Source: JAMOQA01 sp964420365 (GTDB lineage: Bacteria; Acidobacteriota; Polarisedimenticolia; J045). From it: 10,098 bases of DNA. A model generated the notes under the pieces. That model was not told the DNA's origin, did no database searches, and saw only the letters and a program-made list of their open reading frames with translations. Both the position numbers and the translations under genes were made by a program. The stretch is taken from the NCBI GenBank assembly GCA_964420365.1, contig CAYQTA010000078.1:1-10098 (forward strand), in the 5' to 3' direction. Below are positions 1 to 5,894 of this stretch, in pieces; the stretch's first letter is position 1, and the number at the start of each line of letters is the position of its first letter.

Positions 1-260
1 CCCTCTCCCTCCTGGAGCGCGACGGCGAGCACGTATTCCCCCACCGGGGAATCCGGGTCGATCCGGAGGATACGGACGGCGAGCTCCCGGGCCCGCACCC
101 ACCGCTCGCGGTCGAGCGCCTGGAGCGCCTGCTGCTCGAGCTTGGCGGCGGGCCTGGGCCCGGGAGGCTCGCGGGTCCCCGCCGGCGACGGAACGGCGAG
201 CAGGAGCACCAGCACCAGGCCCGTCGCCAGGGCCCGCCCGGAAGACGTCCTCTTCATCAT
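1..260 (-). CDS. Exported TPR-like protein, N-terminal fragment
   Basis: This gene runs off the left edge; only the first 86 codons are visible, with no internal stop. Residues 1-28 look like a signal peptide: MMKR, then a Leu/Val/Ala-rich core, then a possible cleavage site near SPA-G (residues 25-28). Residues 39-86 form amphipathic helices with TPR character: an ALQALDRERWVRAREL helix pair, then RILRIDPDSP and EYVLAVALQ. The mature protein is probably a periplasmic or surface TPR scaffold, but the catalytic or partner domain, if any, lies outside the window. The start is the ATG at 260 (or the adjacent ATG at 257). No Shine-Dalgarno sequence precedes it, unlike most other genes here. It is divergent from the metalloprotease pair. 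TPR style resembles that of the CHAT protein further right. I am fairly sure it is coding; the function is not recognised. Confidence 0.75.
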   Translation of the reverse strand, partial: MMKRTSSGRALATGLVLVLLLAVPSPAGTREPPGPRPAAKLEQQALQALDRERWVRARELAVRILRIDPDSPVGEYVLAVALQEGE

Positions 261-267
261 CCCGAGG

Positions 268-273
268 ATAGTA
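268..273 (-). promoter_or_regulatory. Possible -10 element (TACTAT) for the left TPR gene
   Basis: The minus strand reads TACTAT here, 4 of 6 matches to TATAAT. It ends 7 nt before the ATG at 260, so a transcript started at the usual distance would be leaderless or nearly so, which fits the missing Shine-Dalgarno sequence. I see no convincing -35 box. The rest of the 261-445 intergenic region shows no clear promoter for the plus-strand metalloprotease. A weak pair (GTGAAA at 343-348, TCTACC at 365-370, 16-nt spacer) is noted only as a possibility. Confidence 0.22.
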
Positions 274-434
274 CCGCCATGTGCTCGTGACCGCTCCGTC
301 CTCCATGACGCTCGTCGTTCGACGTCCAGGTCCCATGTCGGCGTGAAATCCGCCTCCCCATGCGTCTACCCGGTGTGAGCACCCCCGCCACGACGCGGTG
401 GCGCCGGGGCCACGCGGGGAAGGCGGGGACAGAA

Positions 435-439
435 AGGAG
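435..439 (+). promoter_or_regulatory. Shine-Dalgarno AGGAG setting the start at 446
   Basis: AGGAG lies 6 nt before ATG 446. This makes ATG 446 preferable to the in-frame upstream GTG at 398, which has no comparable site and would put 16 charged or polar residues before the signal peptide. Confidence 0.75.
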
Positions 440-445
440 CCCATC

Positions 446-2368
446 ATGCACGGGAACGAACCAGTAGCACGGCGTTGCCTTCCAGGGCCCTGCAGGAAGC
501 CGATCCTGGCCCTGCTTCTCGTCCTCGTTGCCACCTGGTCCGCCTGGGCCGGCCAGCGGGGAAAGTGGCAGGGCACGTTCCACGTCGCGGAGGTTCGACG
601 CGGCGATCCCCCGGGGATCGAGGTCGTGCGGTCGATGAACGAGGATGGAACCGGCGACCTCGTGTTTCTCGAGTTCAGCAAGGCGGCCCCGGACTTCTCC
701 GCGAGCTCCTCGTGGATCATCGTCACGGGTGAACGCACGGGGAACAGGATCCAAGTCGAAGACTACTCCCTCGAGCCTGCACCCGGTGAAAACCGCGACA
801 AGGAGGGAGATCTCCGCGTCGCGGTCCTGCTCGTCGACTTCGAACCGGGCCAGGGGGGTGGAAGCCTGGCCTGCGATGTCGATCAGCTCCGCGAGATCGT
901 ATTTGACGACCCGGAAGGCCGCTCGCTCGACGATCTCTTCCGCGCCACCTCGGGAGGGCGAGTCGGCCTGTACGGGGACGTCCTGGGGCCGGTCGTGGTT
1001 CCGTACCAGGAGGGGGAGGGAGACACGCCCTTCCAGCGCTGCATGGCCAGCGCCGCGTTGTGGGCGGCCGATGCGAGGGCGGCGGCCGCGACGGCGGGAA
1101 TCGACCTCGACGGCTACGACCTTCTCGATTTCGTCTATCCATCCTCTCCTGTCTGTACGGAGGAGGATTACGACGGATGGGGGAACATCAATGACACGAC
1201 GGCCCACGTCTTCCAGTGCCAGGCCAACTGGGTTCACGCGCACGAGCTCGGCCATCTTCTCGGCCTCGGACACGCCGCCGCGGACCTCGACCCGGATGGG
1301 TCGCTCCAGCCCTACGGTGACCACTCGGACTTCATGGGAGACACGGAGATCGGGACTTCCAACCACTGGTTGCCACCCGTTGAGTTGAATCCACCCCACA
1401 GGGACGAGCTCGGCTGGCTCGACGAGGGGCAGGTCCGGGTAGTGGACGGTTGTGGGATCTTCGATCTTCCCGCACTCGAACTGGATGCCGAGGACGTGGA
1501 GCTGCCCCAGGTCCTCGAAATAGAACGCGGGGAACCCGGGGGTTTCTACTACCTCTCGTACCGTGCCGGGCTCGGATTCGACTCGGAAATGGACGCCGCG
1601 TTCGTGGATCGTCTCGGCGTCCATGTCTGCAACGGCAGTTGTGCAACCACCGTGATCCTCGCTGCACTGGGCCCGGGAGAAACGTGGGTGGAGGAGGACG
1701 GGCGGCGTCGCTTCCGGCTCCTCGAGCGGGAGGATGACGTGGCGCGGGTCGAGGTCCTGATCGACCCGGCCCTTCACGAGACGACCGCCCGGGTCGAGCC
1801 GGAGCGCCAGCTCGGCGACCTGGACGTGGATCGAACGTTCACGCTGACGATCACCAACCAGGACTGCCTCGAGAGGGAGCGAACGACGACCTACTCGATC
1901 ACGGCGGCGGTGCCTTCCGGAGAGATCGCGGTGGCGATGAGCCCGACGACCGTGACGATCCCGCCCGGAGAGAGCGCCGAGGTGACCATCGATGCAACGG
2001 CCCTGACGGCCGACACCGGGAACTACCGGATCCTGCTCGACATCGACGGGGGGAAGGAAATCCACCGCGCCACCGCGGAAGCGGTCTACGCGATCGACCA
2101 CGAGGTGCCCACTGCGCCGGCGGAGCTCCGGGGCCGCGGGGACCACGTCCCGATCAGCCTCTCCTGGCAGCCGGCGACGGACGTCGGCACCGGTGTCGAT
2201 CACTACGTGATCTACCGGAACGGCGACCCGGTCGGCGAGAGCGTGCGGCCCTTCTACGAGGACTGGGGAGCCCTGGGAGCGGCCACCTGGACCTACTACG
2301 TCACCGCGGTCGACGGGGCCGGCCACGAGTCGGAGCCGAGCAACGAGATCGAGATCACGACGAGATGA
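446..2368 (+). CDS. Secreted zinc metalloprotease, gametolysin/M11-like, with Ig-like and FnIII domains (copy 1)
   Basis: A 640-residue secreted endopeptidase. Residues 1-35 are a signal peptide (hydrophobic core 19-31, likely cleavage AWA-GQ). Residues 36-120 form a beta-rich domain starting GKWQGTF that I do not recognise; it may be a propeptide. The catalytic region is about 125-440. It contains AVLLVDF, a SGGRVGLYGDVLGPVVVPY stretch typical of M11 peptidases, and the metzincin zinc motif HELGHLLGLGH (His266, Glu267, His270, His276). Then comes YGDHSDFMG with Met297 as the probable Met-turn. Residues 445-550 are an Ig-like/NEW3-like domain (MSPTTVTIPPGES). Residues 553-640 are FnIII (HYVIYRNGDPV, YYVTAVDGAGHESEPS). 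Cysteines at 143, 199, 237, 258, 336 and 474 are shared with the next gene; Cys395 and Cys399 are extra here. The zinc-protease assignment is firm. The family name M11 rests on motif resemblance, and the substrate is unknown. Confidence 0.92.
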   Translation: MHGNEPVARRCLPGPCRKPILALLLVLVATWSAWAGQRGKWQGTFHVAEVRRGDPPGIEVVRSMNEDGTGDLVFLEFSKAAPDFSASSSWIIVTGERTGNRIQVEDYSLEPAPGENRDKEGDLRVAVLLVDFEPGQGGGSLACDVDQLREIVFDDPEGRSLDDLFRATSGGRVGLYGDVLGPVVVPYQEGEGDTPFQRCMASAALWAADARAAAATAGIDLDGYDLLDFVYPSSPVCTEEDYDGWGNINDTTAHVFQCQANWVHAHELGHLLGLGHAAADLDPDGSLQPYGDHSDFMGDTEIGTSNHWLPPVELNPPHRDELGWLDEGQVRVVDGCGIFDLPALELDAEDVELPQVLEIERGEPGGFYYLSYRAGLGFDSEMDAAFVDRLGVHVCNGSCATTVILAALGPGETWVEEDGRRRFRLLEREDDVARVEVLIDPALHETTARVEPERQLGDLDVDRTFTLTITNQDCLERERTTTYSITAAVPSGEIAVAMSPTTVTIPPGESAEVTIDATALTADTGNYRILLDIDGGKEIHRATAEAVYAIDHEVPTAPAELRGRGDHVPISLSWQPATDVGTGVDHYVIYRNGDPVGESVRPFYEDWGALGAATWTYYVTAVDGAGHESEPSNEIEITTR

Positions 2369-2384
2369 ACATCCCCGGGACAGG

Positions 2385-2403
2385 CCCGGCCATGGGGGCC
2401 GGG
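2385..2403 (+). other. Hairpin between the two metalloprotease genes
   Basis: CCCGGCC (2385-2391) pairs perfectly with GGCCGGG (2397-2403) around a 5-nt loop, in the 64-bp gap between the two protease genes. There is no T tract after it, so it is more likely an mRNA-stabilising or processing structure, or a partial attenuator, than a full terminator. A chance hairpin is also possible at this GC content. Confidence 0.35.
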
Positions 2404-2420
2404 GACCGTTCCCGGAAAGG

Positions 2421-2428
2421 AAGGAGGT
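2421..2428 (+). promoter_or_regulatory. Strong Shine-Dalgarno AAGGAGGT for copy 2
   Basis: AAGGAGGT is close to a perfect anti-16S match and sits 4 nt before ATG 2433, fixing this start. It looks stronger than the AGGAG before copy 1, so copy 2 may be translated at least as well if the two are co-transcribed. Confidence 0.75.
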
Positions 2429-2432
2429 AGCG

Positions 2433-4379
2433 ATGAGAAGGAAAGACAGGACCGGGACCACGATCCATCGCGTCTCCCGCGGCATGGCGCTGTTCGGGCT
2501 CCTGGTGGCCCTCGCCGCCGGTGCCGCGTGGATGCCGGCTGCGGCCCAGCAGCCTGGAAAGTGGCAGGGCACGTTCTACTACTCCGAGATGGACGCCCGG
2601 GACGGCAGCGCCATCGAGGTGGTCCGCTCCATGGTCGAGGAAAAGACGGGCAGGGAATACGTCCTGCAGTTCACCAAGGATGCCCCCGGGGCCGAGTCGA
2701 GCTCGTGGTGGATCATCGTGCAGGGGACACTTGATGGGGATACGATCGACGTGGACGAGTACAGCCTCGAGCCTCCCCGGGACAACCCCGTCAAGGACAC
2801 CAGCCGCCCGCCTGCGCTCTACCAGACGGCGATCCTGCTCGTCGATTTCCAGCTTGTCGACGGAACGATCGTCCACGTCCCCTGTTCTACCGACCAGGTG
2901 GAACGGATCATGTTCAGCGACCCGGTCGGCCGGTCGGTGGATGACCTGTACGATCTCTCGTCGGACGGCCGGGTGGGATTCACGGGGGATGTCCTGGGCC
3001 CGGTCGTCGTGCCCTACTACCGGGACCCGGAAGGTGATTGCTTCCTCAGCTCCCTGCAGTGGGCGGCGGACGCGCGGGACGCTGCCCTGGCACAGGGAAT
3101 CGACCTGTCCGCCTACGACCGCGTGGGGTACGTCTACGCGGAACCCAACCTGTGCGCTGACCAGGGTTACGGGGGATGGAACCCGTTCTATGGGACCTCG
3201 ATGCACGTCTTCTTCTGCGGCGTCAAGCTGATCTATGCCCACGAGCTCGGCCACTCCCTCGGCCTGGGACATGCGGCGTTCGAAAGGGACGACGGCTCGA
3301 TCGACGCGTACGGGGACTACTCGGACTTCATGGGCGGGTCCTGGCGGAACGGGGGTTGGGTCTCTCCGGGAGAGCTCAATGCTCCGCATCGTGACCAGGC
3401 CGAGTGGCTGGGCGCGGACCAGGTGACGGATGTCGGCGCGTGCGGAGTCTTCGAGGTGCCCGCGCTGGAGTTGACGGCCGGCGAGGCGGACGCGCCACAG
3501 GTCCTGCGGGTGGACAAGCCCGACACGCGGGAAACGTACTACCTTTCCTACCGCTCGGCCATGGACTTCGACGAGGACCTGGACCCGGAGTACCGGGACA
3601 AGGTCAGCGTCCATCGCTGGAGCGGTTCGGGACCGACGATCCTGCTCGATACGCTCGACGTCGGCCAGGAGTATGTCGACGAGGTCAACGACTACGAGTT
3701 CCGCGTCCTGGACCGGGATGCCGATTCGGCCACGATCGAGGTCCTGCTCCACCCGGGAATGGCGCAGACGGAAGCCGTCGCGGATCCCGCGGTGCAACAG
3801 GGGGAAGAGGGGGTGACCCTCGAGTACACGCTCTCGATCACGAACGAGGACTGTCTGACCCGGGACCGTGCCACCACTTACGACGTGACGGCGGCCTACC
3901 CGGCGGCCGAGCTCGACATCACGATGTCTCCCACGACGCTGACCCTCGCGCCCGGGGAGACCGGCACCGTGACGATTCTGGCCACCGCGCTCACGGCGGA
4001 CCCGGGAACCTACCGCATTCTTCTTGACGTCGATGGGGGCAAGGATATCCACCGGGCGACCGCCGAGGCCGACTACGTGATCGACCACGGCGCGCCCTCG
4101 ACGCCGGAGGACCTGCAGGGGTTTGGCGGCGATGCCCCGGCCTACCTCCGCTGGAGTCCCTCGTCGGACGACGCGGGCGTGGATCACTACGTGGTCTACC
4201 GCGACGGGCGCGTCCTCGCCGAGACGACCGAGACCCACTACTACGACCACGCGGTGGTGGGCGTCAATACCTATACCTACCGCGTGCAGGCCGTCGACCA
4301 GGTGGGCCACAAGTCCGGGCTCAGTGAAGCGGTGGACGTCCTGATCGAGCGGCCTACCAAGCCGAATCTCGAGAACTAG
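2433..4379 (+). CDS. Secreted zinc metalloprotease, gametolysin/M11-like, with Ig-like and FnIII domains (copy 2)
   Basis: A 648-residue paralogue of the preceding gene with the same architecture. The signal peptide covers residues 1-38 (core 18-33, cleavage near PAAA-QQ). The N-terminal GKWQGTF domain is at 41-125. The catalytic domain, about 130-440, holds HELGHSLGLGH (His270, Glu271, His274, His280) and YGDYSDFMG with Met300 as probable Met-turn. An Ig-like domain covers 445-550 and FnIII about 555-640 (HYVVYRDGRVL, YTYRVQAVDQ). Residues 461-550 are 59/90 identical to copy 1 by my ungapped hand count. Cysteines at 151, 203, 241, 262, 337 and 474 match those of copy 1, suggesting shared disulfides in an extracytoplasmic fold. 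The extra VCNGSC pair of copy 1 is replaced by RWSGSG. Both copies look catalytically intact. The 64-bp spacing suggests one operon. Diverged loops around the active site (for example WNPFYGTS against WGNINDTT) could mean different substrates. Confidence 0.92.
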   Translation: MRRKDRTGTTIHRVSRGMALFGLLVALAAGAAWMPAAAQQPGKWQGTFYYSEMDARDGSAIEVVRSMVEEKTGREYVLQFTKDAPGAESSSWWIIVQGTLDGDTIDVDEYSLEPPRDNPVKDTSRPPALYQTAILLVDFQLVDGTIVHVPCSTDQVERIMFSDPVGRSVDDLYDLSSDGRVGFTGDVLGPVVVPYYRDPEGDCFLSSLQWAADARDAALAQGIDLSAYDRVGYVYAEPNLCADQGYGGWNPFYGTSMHVFFCGVKLIYAHELGHSLGLGHAAFERDDGSIDAYGDYSDFMGGSWRNGGWVSPGELNAPHRDQAEWLGADQVTDVGACGVFEVPALELTAGEADAPQVLRVDKPDTRETYYLSYRSAMDFDEDLDPEYRDKVSVHRWSGSGPTILLDTLDVGQEYVDEVNDYEFRVLDRDADSATIEVLLHPGMAQTEAVADPAVQQGEEGVTLEYTLSITNEDCLTRDRATTYDVTAAYPAAELDITMSPTTLTLAPGETGTVTILATALTADPGTYRILLDVDGGKDIHRATAEADYVIDHGAPSTPEDLQGFGGDAPAYLRWSPSSDDAGVDHYVVYRDGRVLAETTETHYYDHAVVGVNTYTYRVQAVDQVGHKSGLSEAVDVLIERPTKPNLEN

Positions 4380-4404
4380 GCCACCGGGGACGGGTGGAAC
4401 ATCG

Positions 4405-4441
4405 GGGCGTCCCGTCGCCTGGAGAAGACGGCGGGACGCCC
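4405..4441 (+). terminator. GC-rich hairpin, possible terminator after the protease pair
   Basis: GGGCGTCCCG (4405-4414) pairs perfectly with CGGGACGCCC (4432-4441). Pairing can extend inward by three more pairs, one of them G-T, leaving an 11-nt loop. It lies 25 nt after the stop of the second metalloprotease and 20 nt before the sigma-factor start. No T tract follows (CACTCTCGAC), so it may be a weak, Rho-assisted or partial terminator that allows some read-through into the sigma gene. Confidence 0.5.
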
Positions 4442-4461
4442 ACTCTCGACGGGGGGAAAGC

Positions 4462-5088
4462 GTGTCGATAGACTGCGGCGCCATGGATGGTCCGTGCGAT
4501 TCCCGGGGGAGGCCTCCCGGCGCGGAGCCTGCGGCGGCGGGGGCCGCGATCCCGCCCGCGGAGGCGTACCGCCGCCACGGGGCCAGTACCTTCGCCTTCT
4601 TCCTCCGCCGGGTTGGCGACCCGGAGCGGGCGGCCGATCTGAACCAGGAACTGTTCCTGAGGTACCTCCGGACCCTTTCCTCGTGGCAGGGGCGGTGTTC
4701 GCTCCGGACCTGGCTCTTCCTGCTGGCCCGACGGATCCTGGTGGACGAGCGGCGCGCGGCGGCGGCGCGAATTCCCGCGGGCGGCCGGGACGGGGACGAG
4801 GTTCTCCTCGCCCGGATCGTGGCGGCGGAAGCGGGCCCGGACGAGGAGATCGCTCGCCGTCGACGGGTGGTGCGACTCCGGCAGTGCATCGGGCGCCTGG
4901 ACGCCGTGACCCGGGCCGTCATCGTCGGCCACTACGTGCACGGGTTGACACTCCGGGAACTGACCGCGCGGCTGGGCCTGGGCAACCCGAGCGGTGCCCG
5001 GGCGGTCGTGTTGCGGGGCCTGCGCCGGCTCCGGCGTTGCCTCGAGATGTTCGCTGGCGGGGCGGACCAGCCCCGGGAGGGCACGTGA
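4462..5088 (+). CDS. ECF-type RNA polymerase sigma factor
   Basis: A 208-residue sigma70-family factor with regions 2 and 4 only, the normal layout and size for ECF sigmas. Region 2 covers about 36-98: YRRHGASTFAFFLRRVGD, then ADLNQELFLRYL and the WQGRCSLRTWLFLLARRILVDERR core-binding and -10 recognition helices. An Arg/Ala/Gly-rich linker spans 99-135. Region 4 covers about 136-195, with the helix-turn-helix at about 162-192 (LTLRELTARLGLGNPS, then a basic recognition helix) for -35 binding. The start is taken as GTG 4462 after a GGGGGGAAAG stretch; the in-frame ATG at 4483 has no better site and would remove only seven residues. It overlaps the anti-sigma gene by 1 nt (TGATG), so the two are translationally coupled. 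Its target promoters cannot be read from the window; the protease genes upstream and its own operon are natural candidates by inference. Confidence 0.92.
   Translation: MSIDCGAMDGPCDSRGRPPGAEPAAAGAAIPPAEAYRRHGASTFAFFLRRVGDPERAADLNQELFLRYLRTLSSWQGRCSLRTWLFLLARRILVDERRAAAARIPAGGRDGDEVLLARIVAAEAGPDEEIARRRRVVRLRQCIGRLDAVTRAVIVGHYVHGLTLRELTARLGLGNPSGARAVVLRGLRRLRRCLEMFAGGADQPREGT
5075..5080 (+). promoter_or_regulatory. Shine-Dalgarno GGGAGG for the anti-sigma gene
   Basis: GGGAGG within the end of the sigma gene lies 7 nt before ATG 5088. It selects this start over longer in-frame extensions that would run antisense-free but out of frame through the sigma coding region. Confidence 0.7.
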
Positions 5089-5894
5089 TGAAGCGCGAAC
5101 GGGACGCCGCCGAGGCGGGATGTGGGTGGCTCAGCCCGGGAGAGCTCGTCGATTTCCTGGAAGGGCGGCTCGCGGTGCGGCGGAGGAAGGCGTTCCTGCG
5201 CCACGCGGCCGAATGCCCGGAATGCGGCCTCCTGGTCGACGACGTGCGGGAATGGGAGGGCGCGGTGAAGGTGGGCCCCTCCGCGGCCGAGGAGGTCCTG
5301 TTCCGTCGCTTCGGGAGGCCTCCGGCCGGGGCTCGGTACCGGGCCGCGAAGCGGCGCCTCGGACTGCTGGCCGCTGCCGCCTGCCTGGCCTGCGCGCTGT
5401 TGCTCGCCCCGAGGTCTCCCGGCCCCGCCGGCATCGTGGGCCCGGTGGAAGTTCCGCCGTTCCTGCCTCCGCCGGTGACACGCGGTGGCGGGGCGAACGT
5501 GGACTGGGAACGTGCCGAGGCGGCCTGGCGTGCCGGCCGCTATCGTCTCGCTGCGACGATCCTCGAGGAGGGATGGGACGAAGGCCGCGTCGATCGGCAG
5601 GCGGCCTTCCAGGCGGGCTTGTCGCGGCTGCTGGCCGGCCAGCCGAGAAGGGGGCTGCACCTGCTCGATGCGGCGTGTGCGCCGGGTCCCCTCACCGATG
5701 CGTGTGCCTGGTGGCTGGCCGTGGCCCGCGACCGGGCGGGCGACCGGGAGGGAGCCTGTCAGGCCCTGGAGGAAGTACGGCGCATCGGTGGAGAGCATGC
5801 CCCGGAGGCGGATCGTCTCCTTCGCGCTCGTTGTCGGACCCGGGTCGGCTACCGGGAGAACTCCGACGGAACCGACTTTCCTTCCGCCCGGTAG
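5088..5894 (+). CDS. Membrane anti-sigma factor with zinc-finger domain and C-terminal TPR-like region
   Basis: A 268-residue single-pass protein expected to hold the adjacent ECF sigma inactive at the inner membrane. The N-terminal cytoplasmic part (14-60) is a zf-HC2/anti-sigma zinc domain: LSPGELVDFLEGRL, then RHAAECPEC, giving the HxxxCxxC motif at His39, Cys43 and Cys46. One hydrophobic helix at about 91-107 (LGLLAAAACLACALLLA), preceded by RAAKRR, gives an N-in topology. A Pro/Gly-rich stretch (108-136) leads to helices at about 139-252 with TPR-like pattern (ERAEAAWRAGRYRLAATILEEG; AFQAGLSRLLAGQPRRGLHLLDAA; DREGACQALEEVRRIG). These should lie outside the cytoplasm and could sense a partner. 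The start is coupled to the sigma stop (TGATG). The last 46 bp overlap the end of the opposing CHAT gene. The anti-sigma call rests on motif plus neighbour; the sensor role of the TPR part is inference. Confidence 0.88.
   Translation: MKRERDAAEAGCGWLSPGELVDFLEGRLAVRRRKAFLRHAAECPECGLLVDDVREWEGAVKVGPSAAEEVLFRRFGRPPAGARYRAAKRRLGLLAAAACLACALLLAPRSPGPAGIVGPVEVPPFLPPPVTRGGGANVDWERAEAAWRAGRYRLAATILEEGWDEGRVDRQAAFQAGLSRLLAGQPRRGLHLLDAACAPGPLTDACAWWLAVARDRAGDREGACQALEEVRRIGGEHAPEADRLLRARCRTRVGYRENSDGTDFPSAR

Noticed and set aside
142..378. Small plus-strand open frame at the left edge
   Set aside because: It is antisense to the left TPR gene and then runs through intergenic DNA; no Shine-Dalgarno sequence or domain.
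398..445. N-terminal extension of the first metalloprotease from GTG 398
   Set aside because: No Shine-Dalgarno sequence; AGGAG at 435-439 and an immediate signal peptide favour ATG 446.
257..2572. Long minus-strand open frame (771 codons) opposite the first metalloprotease
   Set aside because: It has Arg/Val/Asp-rich low-complexity translation with no domain, and lies antisense to a gene with clear protease motifs; this is the usual mirror frame in very GC-rich DNA.
2355..4922. Long minus-strand open frame (855 codons) opposite the second metalloprotease and sigma gene
   Set aside because: Its sequence repeats the composition of the other antisense frame because the sense genes are paralogous. 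It spans two unrelated genes and has no recognisable domain.
4494..5087. N-terminal extension of the anti-sigma frame into the sigma gene
   Set aside because: It is an out-of-frame shadow of the sigma coding sequence with Gly/Arg/Pro-rich translation; ATG 5088 has a good Shine-Dalgarno site and coupling.
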